Source of the DNA: Oscillatoriaceae cyanobacterium Prado104
GTDB lineage: Bacteria; Cyanobacteriota; Cyanobacteriia; Cyanobacteriales; Microcoleaceae
NCBI GenBank assembly: GCA_025454405.1
Contig: JALOON010000107.1
Location: forward strand, 1 to 40,427
Length of the DNA stretch: 40,427 nt
Direction: 5' to 3'
Shown one piece after another: positions 17,066 to 26,202 of this stretch. The first letter of the stretch is position 1. Each line of letters starts with the position of its first letter. Both the position numbers and the translations under genes were made by a program. A model generated the notes under the pieces. It did no database searches and had not been told where the DNA came from. It saw nothing but the letters and a program-made list of their open reading frames with translations.

Positions 17066-17861
17066 GGATATTAGCGGTTTGATAGGCCTGCTGGCGATCG
17101 AGATTTTGAGAATTAATCACTCGATCGTCCGTTTGGGCATCTTGGATCACCTCCACATCCATAGTTTCCCAAACCAACAGCCTCCGCAAATCGCTTGACA
17201 GCCTTGCCTCAGAAACATCTTTCCGCCTAGCTTCATTAGCGCCCTTGCCTTTTGTTTCCGAACGTTCGTAAACAAACCATTCATCCGCTACTTCACCGTC
17301 TTGAAAAGGACGCAGCAGACAGCAACTTACCTCAAACATCTGACCGATTGTTTCCACAATTCTCTGCAACATCTGTTGGTAATTGGGAGCCGATCGGATA
17401 GTATTCGTAACGGCATAAAGCAGCGATTCTTGGCTCAGAGCCCTGCGCAGTTCATTAGTCCGCGCTTTCAAAAGATTGTGAGTATCCACCGCTTGGCTGA
17501 CTAGAACTTTCAGTTCTTCGGCATCCCAAGGCTTGGTAACGTATTTGAACACCTTACCAGCGTTAATTGCCTCCACCAAATCTTCAACATCCGTATAGCC
17601 AGTTAAAATAATGCGGATCGCATTTGGGTACTGGGCGGCCGTCATGCTGAGAAACTCCGTTCCGCTCATTTTCGGCATTCGCTGGTCGGAGATAATCACC
17701 GCAACTTCACCCTCTTGCGCCAAAATTTCCAGAGCAGCAGGTCCCGACTCTGCCCGGAGCACTTTGTAGTCCCTGTGGAAGGTGCGGTACAGCAAGTCGA
17801 GATTGTCCGGTTCGTCATCGACGACCAGAATTTTTAGTTTGGGATTTTCTTGGGAATTCAT
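17066..17861 (-). CDS. REC-GAF N-terminal part of the hybrid kinase-cyclase
   Basis: Starts at ATG 17861 with AGGAGAG 6 nt upstream. Residues 8-125 form a receiver domain (LVVDDEPDN, phospho-Asp in VIISDQRMPKMSG, Lys in VTKPW) of the RpfG-like subtype, then a GAF domain (LLYAVTNTIRSAPN ... CCLLRPFQDGEVADEW). Near 17066-17070 the frame changes: formally this frame runs on to 16785 as nonsense (GASVLPNGTDGCLG), while the neighbouring frame carries the expected GAF continuation VVPLFYQMELMAVL. One extra base (or two missing) explains this. Either a sequencing error or a real mutation that separates the receiver from the kinase and cyclase. Confidence 0.82.
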
Positions 17862-18469
17862 GCACCGCTCTCCTGTGGTCCGAGGCAGTTGGATCGGATA
17901 GGTTTAATAATAAAAAGAAGAACTCGCCGATTTCAATCGTTGAAGTCACAGTAGTAAATGAAGTTTTTCTGAGTTCGCCTTGCCGAGAATAAATCTCGAT
18001 TTGGGGAAGCTGCTGTCTCGATGTGGAATTCTTCACCAGTCACAGTCATCTGTCGCGCACCCCAACTATTACTAATGATATTCGCCAAACTGCTGTAGTA
18101 TTTGAGTCAGACCTACGGCACTTTCGGAGTCGCAGGAGCTGTTTTCCCCCGTAAAGACGCGAGATTGCGACCGACTGCACCCAACAGTGCAAGTTGAAGC
18201 AATTCCTAGGAACACAAAAACAAGGACATTCCCGAAATCAGCATTACATTTTGTGGATCGTGAGACCATAGTTAATTGTTATGTCCGTAATTTTTATGTC
18301 CGTGTCCCACGCCCAGCCGACGAGCGAGTGGCTGCTGCGGTGACGCGCTATGTACGAGCAGGGCTCAAATTTATGGGATAATACCGGATGACAGCCCAGA
18401 ACCAGCCCGCGCTCATTCTCTAAAAGCTGTGACCATCGAGCACCCTCTTTCCTACCCACTCCCCTTAAA
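17862..18469. other. Spacer without convincing gene
   Basis: 608 bp between the divergent hybrid-kinase gene and the tnpB fragment. Short frames on both strands lack a ribosome site and protein-like composition. It should hold the promoter of the kinase gene. A direct repeat TATGTCCGT occurs twice near 18280-18302. Nothing else was recognised. Confidence 0.5.
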
Positions 18470-18655
18470 GTGTACACTTCCCTCAAGACCAAGTTAAAAC
18501 TAACTCAAATCCAAGCTGTGTTAATGGCAAAATACGCTGGTATTGCTCGGTTTATTTTTAACTGGGGACTGGGAACACGGATCGTACTCTATTGTGAGGG
18601 ATTGAAGCTCAATGCTCTGACATTGAAGAAGTTTTTTAACGATCGTGCTAAGCCT
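18470..18655 (+). pseudogene. tnpB: tnpB 5' fragment
   Basis: Starting at GTG 18470, the peptide LKLTQIQAVLMAKYAGIARFIFNWGL matches the N-terminus of the TnpB at 21604 (LKLNNNQATLMAKHAGFRRVVFNMGL) in spacing and most residues. Similarity fades after about 60 residues (KKFFNDRAKPIYP), so only the first seventh of a TnpB remains. The frame stays open into the GNAT gene, giving a formal 287-residue fusion. Confidence 0.7.
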
Positions 18656-18712
18656 ATCTATCCTTGTGCCTACCCAAAAAATCCCGTACACTTTTTCCAA
18701 ATATTTGGAATT

Positions 18713-19333
18713 GTGAATCCTTCGTTTTTTTCTTCACCCTCTCACAAACAACAAACCTCCGGCGGTTCTGGATTTGCGCTCCGGGTAGCTGCGCCAAAGG
18801 ATTTGATGCAGCTAGCAGATATTTTGGCTTTGAGCTTTCACGGACGCGACGGATTCGTGAATTGGGTTTATCCCCTGCTGCGCTTGGGCATCTACGAAGA
18901 TTTGAAAAATCGACTGCGCTGTCGTTCGGAGCATTACATTTGTTTGGTTGCTGAAACAGTCTCTGGCGATTCGGGGGCACCGGAGCGCTGCACGAGTCCC
19001 GGCGAGTGTGTGGCGGGAACGGTAGAAATGGCCCTGCGTTCCCGTCTGGCTTGGCAAGTGCCGAGTTCCGATTATCCTTATTTGTCTAATTTGGCTGTTC
19101 ACCCGCAGTACCGACGCCTGGGGATTGCTCGGCAGTTGCTGTGCAGTTGCGAGCAGACTGCCGTGCAGTGGGGATTTTCTGAGATTTACCTCCACGTTCT
19201 GGAAAACAACCACGCGGCGCGACAGTTGTACTATCAAGCTGGCTACCGCTTGCAGCAGGTAGACGGGCATTGGAGCGCTTGGCTGTTGGGACAGCCCCGA
19301 CGGCTGTTTTTGCGCAAGCAGCTAATTAGTTAG
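18713..19333 (+). CDS. GNAT family N-acetyltransferase
   Basis: About 206 residues from GTG 18713 (VNPSFFSSPSHKQQT). The GNAT fold is clear: N-terminal ALRVAAPKDLMQLADILALSF, beta-4 YLSNLAVHPQYRRLGIARQLL with the acetyl-CoA-binding R/Q-x-x-G-x-G/A loop (RRLGIA), and C-terminal IYLHVLENNHAARQLYYQAGY. It would transfer acetyl from acetyl-CoA to an amine; the substrate is unknown. The frame is open upstream to 18470 through a TnpB fragment, so a fused product is possible, but GNAT homology begins only near 18770. No strong ribosome site is seen at 18713. It is convergent with the SagB-like gene. Confidence 0.8.
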   Translation: MNPSFFSSPSHKQQTSGGSGFALRVAAPKDLMQLADILALSFHGRDGFVNWVYPLLRLGIYEDLKNRLRCRSEHYICLVAETVSGDSGAPERCTSPGECVAGTVEMALRSRLAWQVPSSDYPYLSNLAVHPQYRRLGIARQLLCSCEQTAVQWGFSEIYLHVLENNHAARQLYYQAGYRLQQVDGHWSAWLLGQPRRLFLRKQLIS

Positions 19334-19348
19334 TTGACAGTTGGTAAG

Positions 19349-19753
19349 GAGTTTTGAGTTTTGAATTTTGAGTTTTGAGTTGAAGAGGGAGTTTTGAGTT
19401 ATTCGGGAGTTTTGAGTTTTGAGTTTTGAGTTTTGAGTTTTGAGTTTTGAGTTTTGAGTGCGTGAATTTTGAACTGTCTTTAACTCACAACTCACAACTC
19501 CTAAGAACTGTCTTTAACTCACAACTTAAAATTCACAACTCACAACTCCTAAGAACTGTCTTTAACTCACAACTTAAAACTTAAAACTCACAACTCCCGC
19601 AAACAGTCTTTAACTCACAACTCAAAACTCACAACTCCTGAGAACTGTCTTTAACTTACAACTTAAAACTTAAAACTCACAACTCAAAATTCACAACTCA
19701 AAACTCCTGAGAACTGTCTTTAACTCAAAACTCAAAACTCAAAACTCAAAACT
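19349..19753. repeat. Inverted heptamer array between convergent genes
   Basis: Left arm (19349-19460) is GAGTTTTGAGTTTTGA-type; right arm (19479-19753) is its complement ACTCACAACTCAAAAC-type, organised into about six larger units that each begin GAACTGTCTTTAACTC. The arms can pair into a long imperfect hairpin between the GNAT and SagB-like genes. No protein coding. Confidence 0.85.
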
Positions 19754-19777
19754 GGGAACTTCCCCTCTCCTTTCTTC

Positions 19778-21316
19778 TTACGATCGAGCTTTTCCCAAGG
19801 TTGTAATATAAAGCACTGCTTCGTCAGCAGGAATACCGAGAACTTCATTGACGAGATCGTCAAAAAAGCCCGCAATACCGCTGACTCCCAAACGCAATTG
19901 CATGGCTGCTAAATTCAATCGCTGCCCTAAATGACCCGCATCCATGTGCAAATACCGATAAACTCGATCGCCATATTTTTCTACCCCTTTTTTCAAATCA
20001 GCCGTGTGAAACAGCACCACCGCTGCATCCCGCCCCAATTCTTGCCCCAAACACAAATAGTGCAGTTCTTTGCGGAAATTTTTAAACCGAATTTGCCGCA
20101 ATTCTTGAGCTTTGGGAGCGTAATAATAGCAGCCTTCTTCTAAACCAGTTACTCCAGAAACCGCAATAAAAGTCTCGATTAAACTCAAGTCGAAATAATC
20201 TGGAGAACCATCTAATGCTTGGTCGGTATAGTGGTGCGGCTGGTAAGTAAAATCGAGCAGGGCCAGCAGTTCGCGCAACGTCAAAGGAGCACCCGTATAG
20301 GCACGGGTGGAACGCCGTTTGAGAATAGTATTTTCTAAATTTTCCAGCTTGAATCCCCAATGAATTGAGGGGGTGACGGTAGAAACTTTCGTGCAGAACG
20401 GCAAATTGTATTTGTCCTCTATCGATCCTTCGGTTTCGTCTAATTTCCAGCCCTCCGGGCCGGAAGTATCCGATTCTAACTGAGTAGCTTGGTGCAGGTA
20501 TCCTAAAAGTTGACCTTCGGAAATTTTCGGGTAGTTGGTTGTAATATTTCCCGGCAAAGCTGTGCGGGTTTTTGGCAAGTTTTGGTCGATATCTAGCAAG
20601 TCGGCTAAAGCAATTATACAGATCGCTCCTTCTTGTTCCGAATCGAGGTAAAGCAATTCATTAACTGCTGCATCGGCGAATCCCCCGATCGGGTGAGGTC
20701 GGTAATCGTTGAGGGCGCAAGCTAACTCGATGTTTCCCAGTAAATGACCGATATCTAGGAAAATTCGCCGGTAAGCCCGGTCTTCGTAGCGCCAGGAAGA
20801 ACGGAAGAAAACAGTTGTCACGGCTAGAGCCAGTTTGGTGTTTTCTAGCGCTGGCGACCAAAAGCAAGCTGCTTGCAGCGCCTGCCAAACTTGGCTGTCC
20901 CAAAATCGCACCAGCGAATGAGTCCTGCATTGGTAGTTGTAAAGTCCCGGCGACAAGTGTTCGGTGCCGCGGGATATGATGTAAACTTCTGCCGGGTACA
21001 GCCCGCCAGCCGACGGTGCCGCCCGCAAATACAGCGAACTGCCGTCCACTGTAGCCACTTTGGCTGTCAAGCCGTAGCTGCACAGCAGCAAGCGGGACAG
21101 CCTGTACAGCTCGCTGCTGTCTCGATCGGCTTCCCCAGCTTCGGATGGATTTTTTAAGTAAGGCTTGAGGTCGAAAGAGGCTCCAATTTTGTATTCTTTG
21201 AACGGAATCGGTTGCTGTTCCCAATCTAGCTGCTTGCTTTTAGCAACAAGTGTTTCAGGGTGGTATTTCGTTCGTTCGTGGTAGTGCTGGGCTATGGATG
21301 GAGTAACTTCTGGCAT
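19778..21316 (-). CDS. Tandem SagB-type nitroreductase-fold dehydrogenase
   Basis: 512 residues with two nitroreductase-fold halves. The first half has LYLRAAPSAGGLYPAEVYIIS (FMN-binding) and GLYNYQ; the second has ILKRRSTRAYTGAPLTLRELL, GCYYYAPKAQELR and AAMQLRLGVSGIAGFFDD. SagB proteins are FMN-dependent oxidoreductases known for azoline-to-azole oxidation in peptide natural products, but stand-alone tandem forms in cyanobacteria have no set function. No cyclodehydratase or precursor peptide gene is seen nearby, so a RiPP role is not supported here. The ATG at 21316 begins MPEVTPSIAQHYHERTKYHP, the usual start of the family. Confidence 0.85.
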   Translation of the reverse strand: MPEVTPSIAQHYHERTKYHPETLVAKSKQLDWEQQPIPFKEYKIGASFDLKPYLKNPSEAGEADRDSSELYRLSRLLLCSYGLTAKVATVDGSSLYLRAAPSAGGLYPAEVYIISRGTEHLSPGLYNYQCRTHSLVRFWDSQVWQALQAACFWSPALENTKLALAVTTVFFRSSWRYEDRAYRRIFLDIGHLLGNIELACALNDYRPHPIGGFADAAVNELLYLDSEQEGAICIIALADLLDIDQNLPKTRTALPGNITTNYPKISEGQLLGYLHQATQLESDTSGPEGWKLDETEGSIEDKYNLPFCTKVSTVTPSIHWGFKLENLENTILKRRSTRAYTGAPLTLRELLALLDFTYQPHHYTDQALDGSPDYFDLSLIETFIAVSGVTGLEEGCYYYAPKAQELRQIRFKNFRKELHYLCLGQELGRDAAVVLFHTADLKKGVEKYGDRVYRYLHMDAGHLGQRLNLAAMQLRLGVSGIAGFFDDLVNEVLGIPADEAVLYITTLGKARS

Positions 21317-21538
21317 ATGTTATAACGGGGGCGGCTGTGGTTTCTCGATCGATCTTGGCATTCTTGGCTGCCTGTTGGCAGGGCAAACCATAAATTCACA
21401 AATATAAAAAAAGTCTTAGAAAAACTTCAATTTCCGTTACACAAGCTTAACATAAAAATGTGACTAAGTATAAATACGCAAAATAGCAAAGATGAGTTTT
21501 TGTGATGGATTGGCAGCAGCGGCTGTCGTTCGCAAGAG

Positions 21539-21556
21539 TTTGACTTAAGTGTCAAA
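21539..21556. repeat. Hairpin upstream of TnpB, possible left end of the element
   Basis: TTTGAC, loop TTAAGT, GTCAAA: a perfect 6-bp stem 48 bp before the TnpB start. A subterminal hairpin near the left end is expected in IS200/IS605-type elements. The exact boundary was not found. Confidence 0.4.
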
Positions 21557-21603
21557 TAGTTCCCTAAACCTAATTCACAGTTAACTACCAAAGGTATCTA
21601 ACC

Positions 21604-22695
21604 ATGTTTGCCGTAAAGAGAGCGCTCAAATTAAATAACAATCAAGCGACCTTGATGGCAAAGCACGCAGGATTTCGGCGTGTAGTATTTAATATGGGAT
21701 TGAGCCTGCGGACTCAACTGTACGGTCAGAGCAATCTCTCAGATTCAAAAGTCATCAGCGAAGTCAAAAAAGTTCTTACCAACCACGTCAAGAAACAACC
21801 TGAATTCGCTTGGATGAACCAGTTGTCCAGCCGAGTTTACCAAAATGCTTTGATTGATTTAAAAGAAGGCTTTAGTCGGTATCGTTCTGGGAAAGCAGGT
21901 CATCCGAAATTTGCCAGTCGTCGAGACGGTCAATCTTTTACAGTTGATTCTTCCAATGGAAAAGTTTTGCTGCCTGCTGGCAACACCATCAAGATTCCTA
22001 CTTTGGGAACTTTTCGGCTTCACGAAGCACTCCCGCATGGGTTGGCATCTCAAACTTTTACCATTTCAAAAGAAGGAAATTACTGGTTTATTTCCTTTTG
22101 CGTTGATGCAGAAAGTTTGCCAGTCCAACAACCCGAAAACTCTGTAGGGATTGACGCAGGCGTCAAATCTTTTATCACGATGTCAAACGAGCAAGTCTTT
22201 GATGCGCTGCGTCCACTCAAACAAGCAAAAACTAAGCTTTCTAGTCTGCTGCGCAAGGCATCAAAGCAAGTCAAAGGTTCTAAAAACCAGCGCAAAACTT
22301 ACAACAAAATCGGCAGGCTTCACGCAGGGATAGCCTGCATTCGTAAAGACTTACTTCACAAGTTGACCACTTACTTAGCGAAAACTTTTAAGTCAATCAA
22401 GATTGAAGACTTGAATGTCAAAGGCTTGCTAGCAAATCACAAGTTAGCTGGGGCAATATCCGACTTGGGTTTTTACGAATTCAGGCGGCAGTTAGAGTAC
22501 AAATGCAAAATGTATGGGGCGAGCTTGGTGCTGGTAGATCGATGGTTTCCCAGTTCTAAGATTTGCTCGAATTGCGGGCACAAACAAGATCTGCTATTAA
22601 GCATTCGTACTTACGATCGTCCTGCTTGCGGAATGTCGATAGATCGCGATTTGAATGCCAGCTTGAATATTTTAAATTGGGAACCCTCGGCTTGA
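21604..22695 (+). CDS. tnpB: TnpB (IS200/IS605-family RNA-guided nuclease) with altered zinc finger
   Basis: 363 residues, near full length. N-terminal wedge/REC-like region, then RuvC motifs GIDAGVK (Asp184), IEDLNVKG (Glu268) and SIDRDLNAS (Asp347/349). The zinc finger reads CSNCG (321-325) ... YDRPACG: the third Cys is Arg339 (CGT, one step from TGT), leaving three of four ligands, which may weaken or abolish activity. After the stop the other frame continues with GTLGLRGIACLSWDGRPPN, so the C-terminus may also be shifted. TnpB uses an RNA from the element's right end to cut DNA beside a short TAM and helps keep the element in place. No tnpA accompanies it. Confidence 0.88.
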   Translation: MFAVKRALKLNNNQATLMAKHAGFRRVVFNMGLSLRTQLYGQSNLSDSKVISEVKKVLTNHVKKQPEFAWMNQLSSRVYQNALIDLKEGFSRYRSGKAGHPKFASRRDGQSFTVDSSNGKVLLPAGNTIKIPTLGTFRLHEALPHGLASQTFTISKEGNYWFISFCVDAESLPVQQPENSVGIDAGVKSFITMSNEQVFDALRPLKQAKTKLSSLLRKASKQVKGSKNQRKTYNKIGRLHAGIACIRKDLLHKLTTYLAKTFKSIKIEDLNVKGLLANHKLAGAISDLGFYEFRRQLEYKCKMYGASLVLVDRWFPSSKICSNCGHKQDLLLSIRTYDRPACGMSIDRDLNASLNILNWEPSA

Positions 22696-22814
22696 GGGGG
22701 ATAGCCTGCTTATCTTGGGATGGCCGACCACCCAATAGCGCAGGAAGTAAACGCCGAACTGCGATTAAAGATAACTTTAGTCGGGTTTGGGTAGGTTTTT
22801 CAAAGCAGGTGAAA

Positions 22815-23336
22815 ATGCAAAAGCTAAGCGGTGAGGAATTGCTCGCTCAGTATGCTGGGGGGAAGCGAAACTTTAACGCCGTCGATTTGAGTGGAGGTAA
22901 CTTGTTTCAAGCAGATTTGCAAGAAATAAATCTTTCCGGTAGCGTTCTGGTGGGGACTTATATGCCTTACGGAAATCTCAGCCAAGCCAATCTTGGCGAA
23001 ACTCAATTACAAAATGCGGAAATGGGCGATGTTCAACTTTATCAAACGAATTTATCGGGAGCGAATTTATCGGGAGCGAATTTATCGAGAGCGAATTTGC
23101 GCCATGCGAATCTCCAAGGTGCGAATTTGCAGGGAGCGAATTTGCGAGGCGCGGATTTGTACAATGCTGATTTGAGCAATGCCGATTTAAGCAATGCCGA
23201 TTTGAGAAGAACTAATTTGGAGCAAGCGAAGTTAACAAAAGCGCAATTAGCAGGCTGCAATTTATTTCGATCGCGCGGGGCCGATTTATCAGATGCTGAG
23301 TGCGATCGTACCACCATCGGTCCGGAAGGATATTGA
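22815..23336 (+). CDS. Pentapeptide-repeat protein
   Basis: 173 residues from ATG 22815, with AGGTGA just upstream. After MQKLSGEELLAQYAGGKRNF it consists of about 24 pentapeptides of the A(D/N)Lxx type (GANLSGANLSRANL, NADLSNADLSNADL), which form a right-handed quadrilateral beta-helix. It ends with a non-repeat tail (DAECDRTTIGPEGY). The N-terminal motif matches a common cyanobacterial subgroup. Function is unknown; some relatives mimic DNA and protect gyrase, others are structural. The frame is open further upstream, but that segment comes from the TnpB 3' region. Confidence 0.88.
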   Translation: MQKLSGEELLAQYAGGKRNFNAVDLSGGNLFQADLQEINLSGSVLVGTYMPYGNLSQANLGETQLQNAEMGDVQLYQTNLSGANLSGANLSRANLRHANLQGANLQGANLRGADLYNADLSNADLSNADLRRTNLEQAKLTKAQLAGCNLFRSRGADLSDAECDRTTIGPEGY

Positions 23337-23371
23337 TTTTAGGTAGAAAGCGGGGGTCGGTAATGGGTAAA

Positions 23372-23520
23372 GAGTTTTGAGTTTTTAATTTTGAGTTTTG
23401 AGTTAAAGACAGTTCAAAACTCAAAACTCAAAACATACTTGCCCCAATCCGCTACTCAAAACTTTTCTCAACTGTCCTTTCGTCAACTATCAACTATCAA
23501 CTGTCAACTATCAACTCTTA
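23372..23520. repeat. Heptamer arrays (GTTTTGA and ACTATCA types)
   Basis: AGTTTTGAGTTTT followed by its complement CAAAACTCAAAACTC forms an inverted repeat (23372-23433). Next comes CATACTTGCCCCAATCCGCT, found again with two changes at about 32720-32740, and then tandem TCAACTA units (23483-23515). It lies between convergent genes. Confidence 0.8.
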
Positions 23521-23525
23521 ACTAT

Positions 23526-24941
23526 TTAACGGCTCGGGTCTCTAGAATTTAGTCGATCGAACACATATCGAGATATCTCGGGAAATATTGTTTCGTCCCT
23601 AGCATAAGCCGGAGCGTCAGCAAAAATTGCCAAGATATAAATCGCTCGATCGTCTAAAGTTCTAATAAAAGCAACTTCAGTCCGAGATTTGGAAGTATAG
23701 CCTACTTTAGAGCCAAAATAAATATTAACTGGTAAAAATTCGCCGAGAAATCCTTTGATAGGATTGATTGGATCGTTTCTCCAGACCTTGGGGTTTAAGT
23801 CTCTGGTAAGCAAGTAAGCCATTTTGCGGCTGGCGATACTGGAAACAGCTTGTCTGGTATAAATTTCGTAGATTAATCTGGCAGCTTGATCGCTAGTTAC
23901 CCGATTGCGAATCGGCTGAGAAGCATCGCCCCGCAATTGCAAATCGCGACCTGCTGGCTGTTCTTGCCTTAAATAGTAGATCGGATAATTTTTGGTACTG
24001 AGACTGATATTTGTATAGCCTGCTGCTTGGAAAAAATTGTTGATTTGACGGCGCTTTTCCAGCCAAGTTTCTAAACTTTTACCTGCCAGCCTGCTACCGG
24101 ATTTGGTATCTGTGATTGCGTCTAAAATGCGACTGGCTGCATCGTTGTTGGAAATGCGCATCATTTGTTCTAAGTCAGAAGTAAATGCAGTTTCTTTTTT
24201 CTCGATTTTTCCTTTTTCTAAAGCCGAGTAAAAAGCAACCAGCCAAAATAATTTGGCAACGCTGGCGGGAAATCTGAGTTCTTGATTTTGATATCCAGCA
24301 AAGGTGTGTTTTTGAGGGTTGCTGACATCAATTAAGGTAATTGATAAAGGTTCCACAGGCAGTTGTTTGCCAGCAGCAATATTTACAGCTTCATCAACAA
24401 TGAGCTGCAATTCTTGAGAATAAACTGGATTGGGAGGTGTTTTGATGTTGTAAGTAAAAGTTCCATCGTCCTGAGGGGGGACATTTTCAACTATTTTAGC
24501 AACTGCTGGCGGTGCGATAACCTCTTGAGTGGAAATAATAGGCGGTTCAGGAGGGCGGCGCAATCTAAACGGTAACGTAACGAGCCAACCGATCGCGATC
24601 GCCCCAATAATTAAAGACAGGATGTTGCGGTATTTTAAACGAGAAAATTTGTTCCTCAAGCGGCGGCGGTATTTGACTTGAGGGCGCTGTTTTTGGTATG
24701 TAGTCGGTTCGGGGGGTTGGGGCTGTGCGGGTTTTTGGTATTTAGCCGGATCGATGCGTTGGGGCTGTGCGGGTTTTTGGTATTTAGCCGGATCGATGCG
24801 TTGGGGCAGTATGGGTTTTTGGTATTTAGCCGGATCGATGCGTTGGGGCTGTTTGTAGCGTTGGGGCTGTGTTTGACGGCGTTGGGGCTGTGCGGGGCGG
24901 CGTTGGGGGCGTATGTCGGAGTGTAGGTTGTCAATTTCCAT
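23526..24941 (-). CDS. Membrane-anchored class A beta-lactamase-like serine hydrolase
   Basis: 471 residues. The cytoplasmic N-terminus (1-95) carries RIDPAKYQKP-AQPQ units of about 14 residues, repeated three times, and many Arg/Gln. One membrane span follows near 105-124 (NILSLIIGAIAIGWLVTLPF). The periplasmic domain has the SxxK motif (ASVAKL, Ser227/Lys230), ISNND (SDN position, 264-266) and GSKVGYTS (KTG position), as in class A beta-lactamases. The usual omega-loop Glu is not obvious, so a role in cell-wall metabolism rather than drug resistance is plausible (inference). It is divergent from the DUF1460 amidase-like gene with 178 bp between. Confidence 0.82.
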   Translation of the reverse strand: MEIDNLHSDIRPQRRPAQPQRRQTQPQRYKQPQRIDPAKYQKPILPQRIDPAKYQKPAQPQRIDPAKYQKPAQPQPPEPTTYQKQRPQVKYRRRLRNKFSRLKYRNILSLIIGAIAIGWLVTLPFRLRRPPEPPIISTQEVIAPPAVAKIVENVPPQDDGTFTYNIKTPPNPVYSQELQLIVDEAVNIAAGKQLPVEPLSITLIDVSNPQKHTFAGYQNQELRFPASVAKLFWLVAFYSALEKGKIEKKETAFTSDLEQMMRISNNDAASRILDAITDTKSGSRLAGKSLETWLEKRRQINNFFQAAGYTNISLSTKNYPIYYLRQEQPAGRDLQLRGDASQPIRNRVTSDQAARLIYEIYTRQAVSSIASRKMAYLLTRDLNPKVWRNDPINPIKGFLGEFLPVNIYFGSKVGYTSKSRTEVAFIRTLDDRAIYILAIFADAPAYARDETIFPEISRYVFDRLNSRDPSR

Positions 24942-25119
24942 GCTTGAGGGTGGGATATCAAATGCGCACGATTAGTTTATAATATGTCGGTCTGTAAGTG
25001 GCAACTTTGCCGATCGATTCCGCTTTGCCTGTTTTAGCTGTCTGCTGGGCGGATTGGTGCTTGTGATAATTGTAAAAGTTACAGGATAACACTGAGTTGA
25101 AGCAAAATCCGTTAAAAAT

Positions 25120-26190
25120 ATGAGAAAGTTTGTGTTTTTGGCTGTTTTGGGATTTGCGATCGCGGCGGTTAATAGTTCTTCGATCTTCCCGTTTCCGGCA
25201 TTTAAGTCTCGTGCTGCTGTTGCTGCGATCGAACGCAATTCGGCCGATCGAGAAATAGGAAATCTGGCAACAACACAACAGCAAGATATTGGAAATTCTA
25301 GCCTGTTTTGGAATTTCAAAAATCCGCCTGCAATTTCCTATTCTCAATTGATGGGAGTTTTGGCGGGGCAAACTGAATCAAATAATCGCGTTCCTGAAAT
25401 CTTAGCACAATCTGAGGATCTAGAGCGTTTCGATCGACTGATGACCTACGCCCAAAAACATAATTTTTCAGCTCGATCGATGGGAGAAATCGTACAGGCA
25501 GTTGCCGATAATTTCCTCGGCAAACCCTACGCGGCAGGTTTGCTCGACAAATCTCACGAAGAAAAGTTAATTGTAACTTTGAATAAATTTGATTGCGTGT
25601 TATTTGTAGAAACCGTACTCGCCCTATCCCGCGGCATCGCAGTCAAAGATTACAGCTACAAAAATTTTGTCAGTCGCATCGAAGAACAGCGCTACACGAA
25701 CGGGAAAATGAACGGTTATTGCAGTCGCTTGCACTATTTTTCTGAATGGATCGATGACAATCAAAAACGTAAAACTGTAGAAAATATCACGGCTAAACTC
25801 GGTGGCATACCGATGGATAAAAAGCTGAATTTCATGAGCCAGCACCGCAGCAGTTACCCGCAAATGGCAAAAGATGAAGCAATTTATCAGTGCAGGATTG
25901 GCGTCGAAGCAGAGTTAGCAAAAACTACTGTTAATTACATCCCAACAAATCGGATAACCAGGGTTTATTCTCAGTTAAAACCGGGGGATATTGTGGCAGT
26001 CGCTACCGATATTCAAGGATTGGATGTAACGCACACGGGTTTTGTTTATCAGAATGCTGAGGGGAATCTCGGTTTAATTCATGCTTCCCCTGCTGGAGAA
26101 GTGACAGTTGCTAAGAATTTACACAGGTATATTAGCAGAGTGGAAAATGCCACTGGAATTGTAGTAGCAAGGGCGATCGATCCTCGGTGA
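25120..26190 (+). CDS. DUF1460 (N-acetylmuramoyl-L-alanine amidase-like) protein
   Basis: 356 residues with an N-terminal signal peptide (MRKFVFLAVLGFAIAAVNSS). The mature part matches DUF1460, an NlpC/P60-like cysteine peptidase fold: Cys in NKFDCVLFVE, His in VTHTGFVYQ, and the conserved LHYFSEWIDDN and LKPGDIVAVAT segments. The expected role is cleavage of peptidoglycan stem peptides or amide bonds in the periplasm. The divergent beta-lactamase-like gene supports a cell-wall context. The start at ATG 25120 has no strong ribosome site but gives a complete signal peptide. Confidence 0.85.
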   Translation: MRKFVFLAVLGFAIAAVNSSSIFPFPAFKSRAAVAAIERNSADREIGNLATTQQQDIGNSSLFWNFKNPPAISYSQLMGVLAGQTESNNRVPEILAQSEDLERFDRLMTYAQKHNFSARSMGEIVQAVADNFLGKPYAAGLLDKSHEEKLIVTLNKFDCVLFVETVLALSRGIAVKDYSYKNFVSRIEEQRYTNGKMNGYCSRLHYFSEWIDDNQKRKTVENITAKLGGIPMDKKLNFMSQHRSSYPQMAKDEAIYQCRIGVEAELAKTTVNYIPTNRITRVYSQLKPGDIVAVATDIQGLDVTHTGFVYQNAEGNLGLIHASPAGEVTVAKNLHRYISRVENATGIVVARAIDPR

Positions 26191-26202
26191 AATCTGCTGT
26201 TA

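Noticed and set aside
18072..18269. Minus-strand frame with a lipobox-like TVGC
   Set aside because: Only 65 residues, no ribosome site, and the tail is not protein-like.
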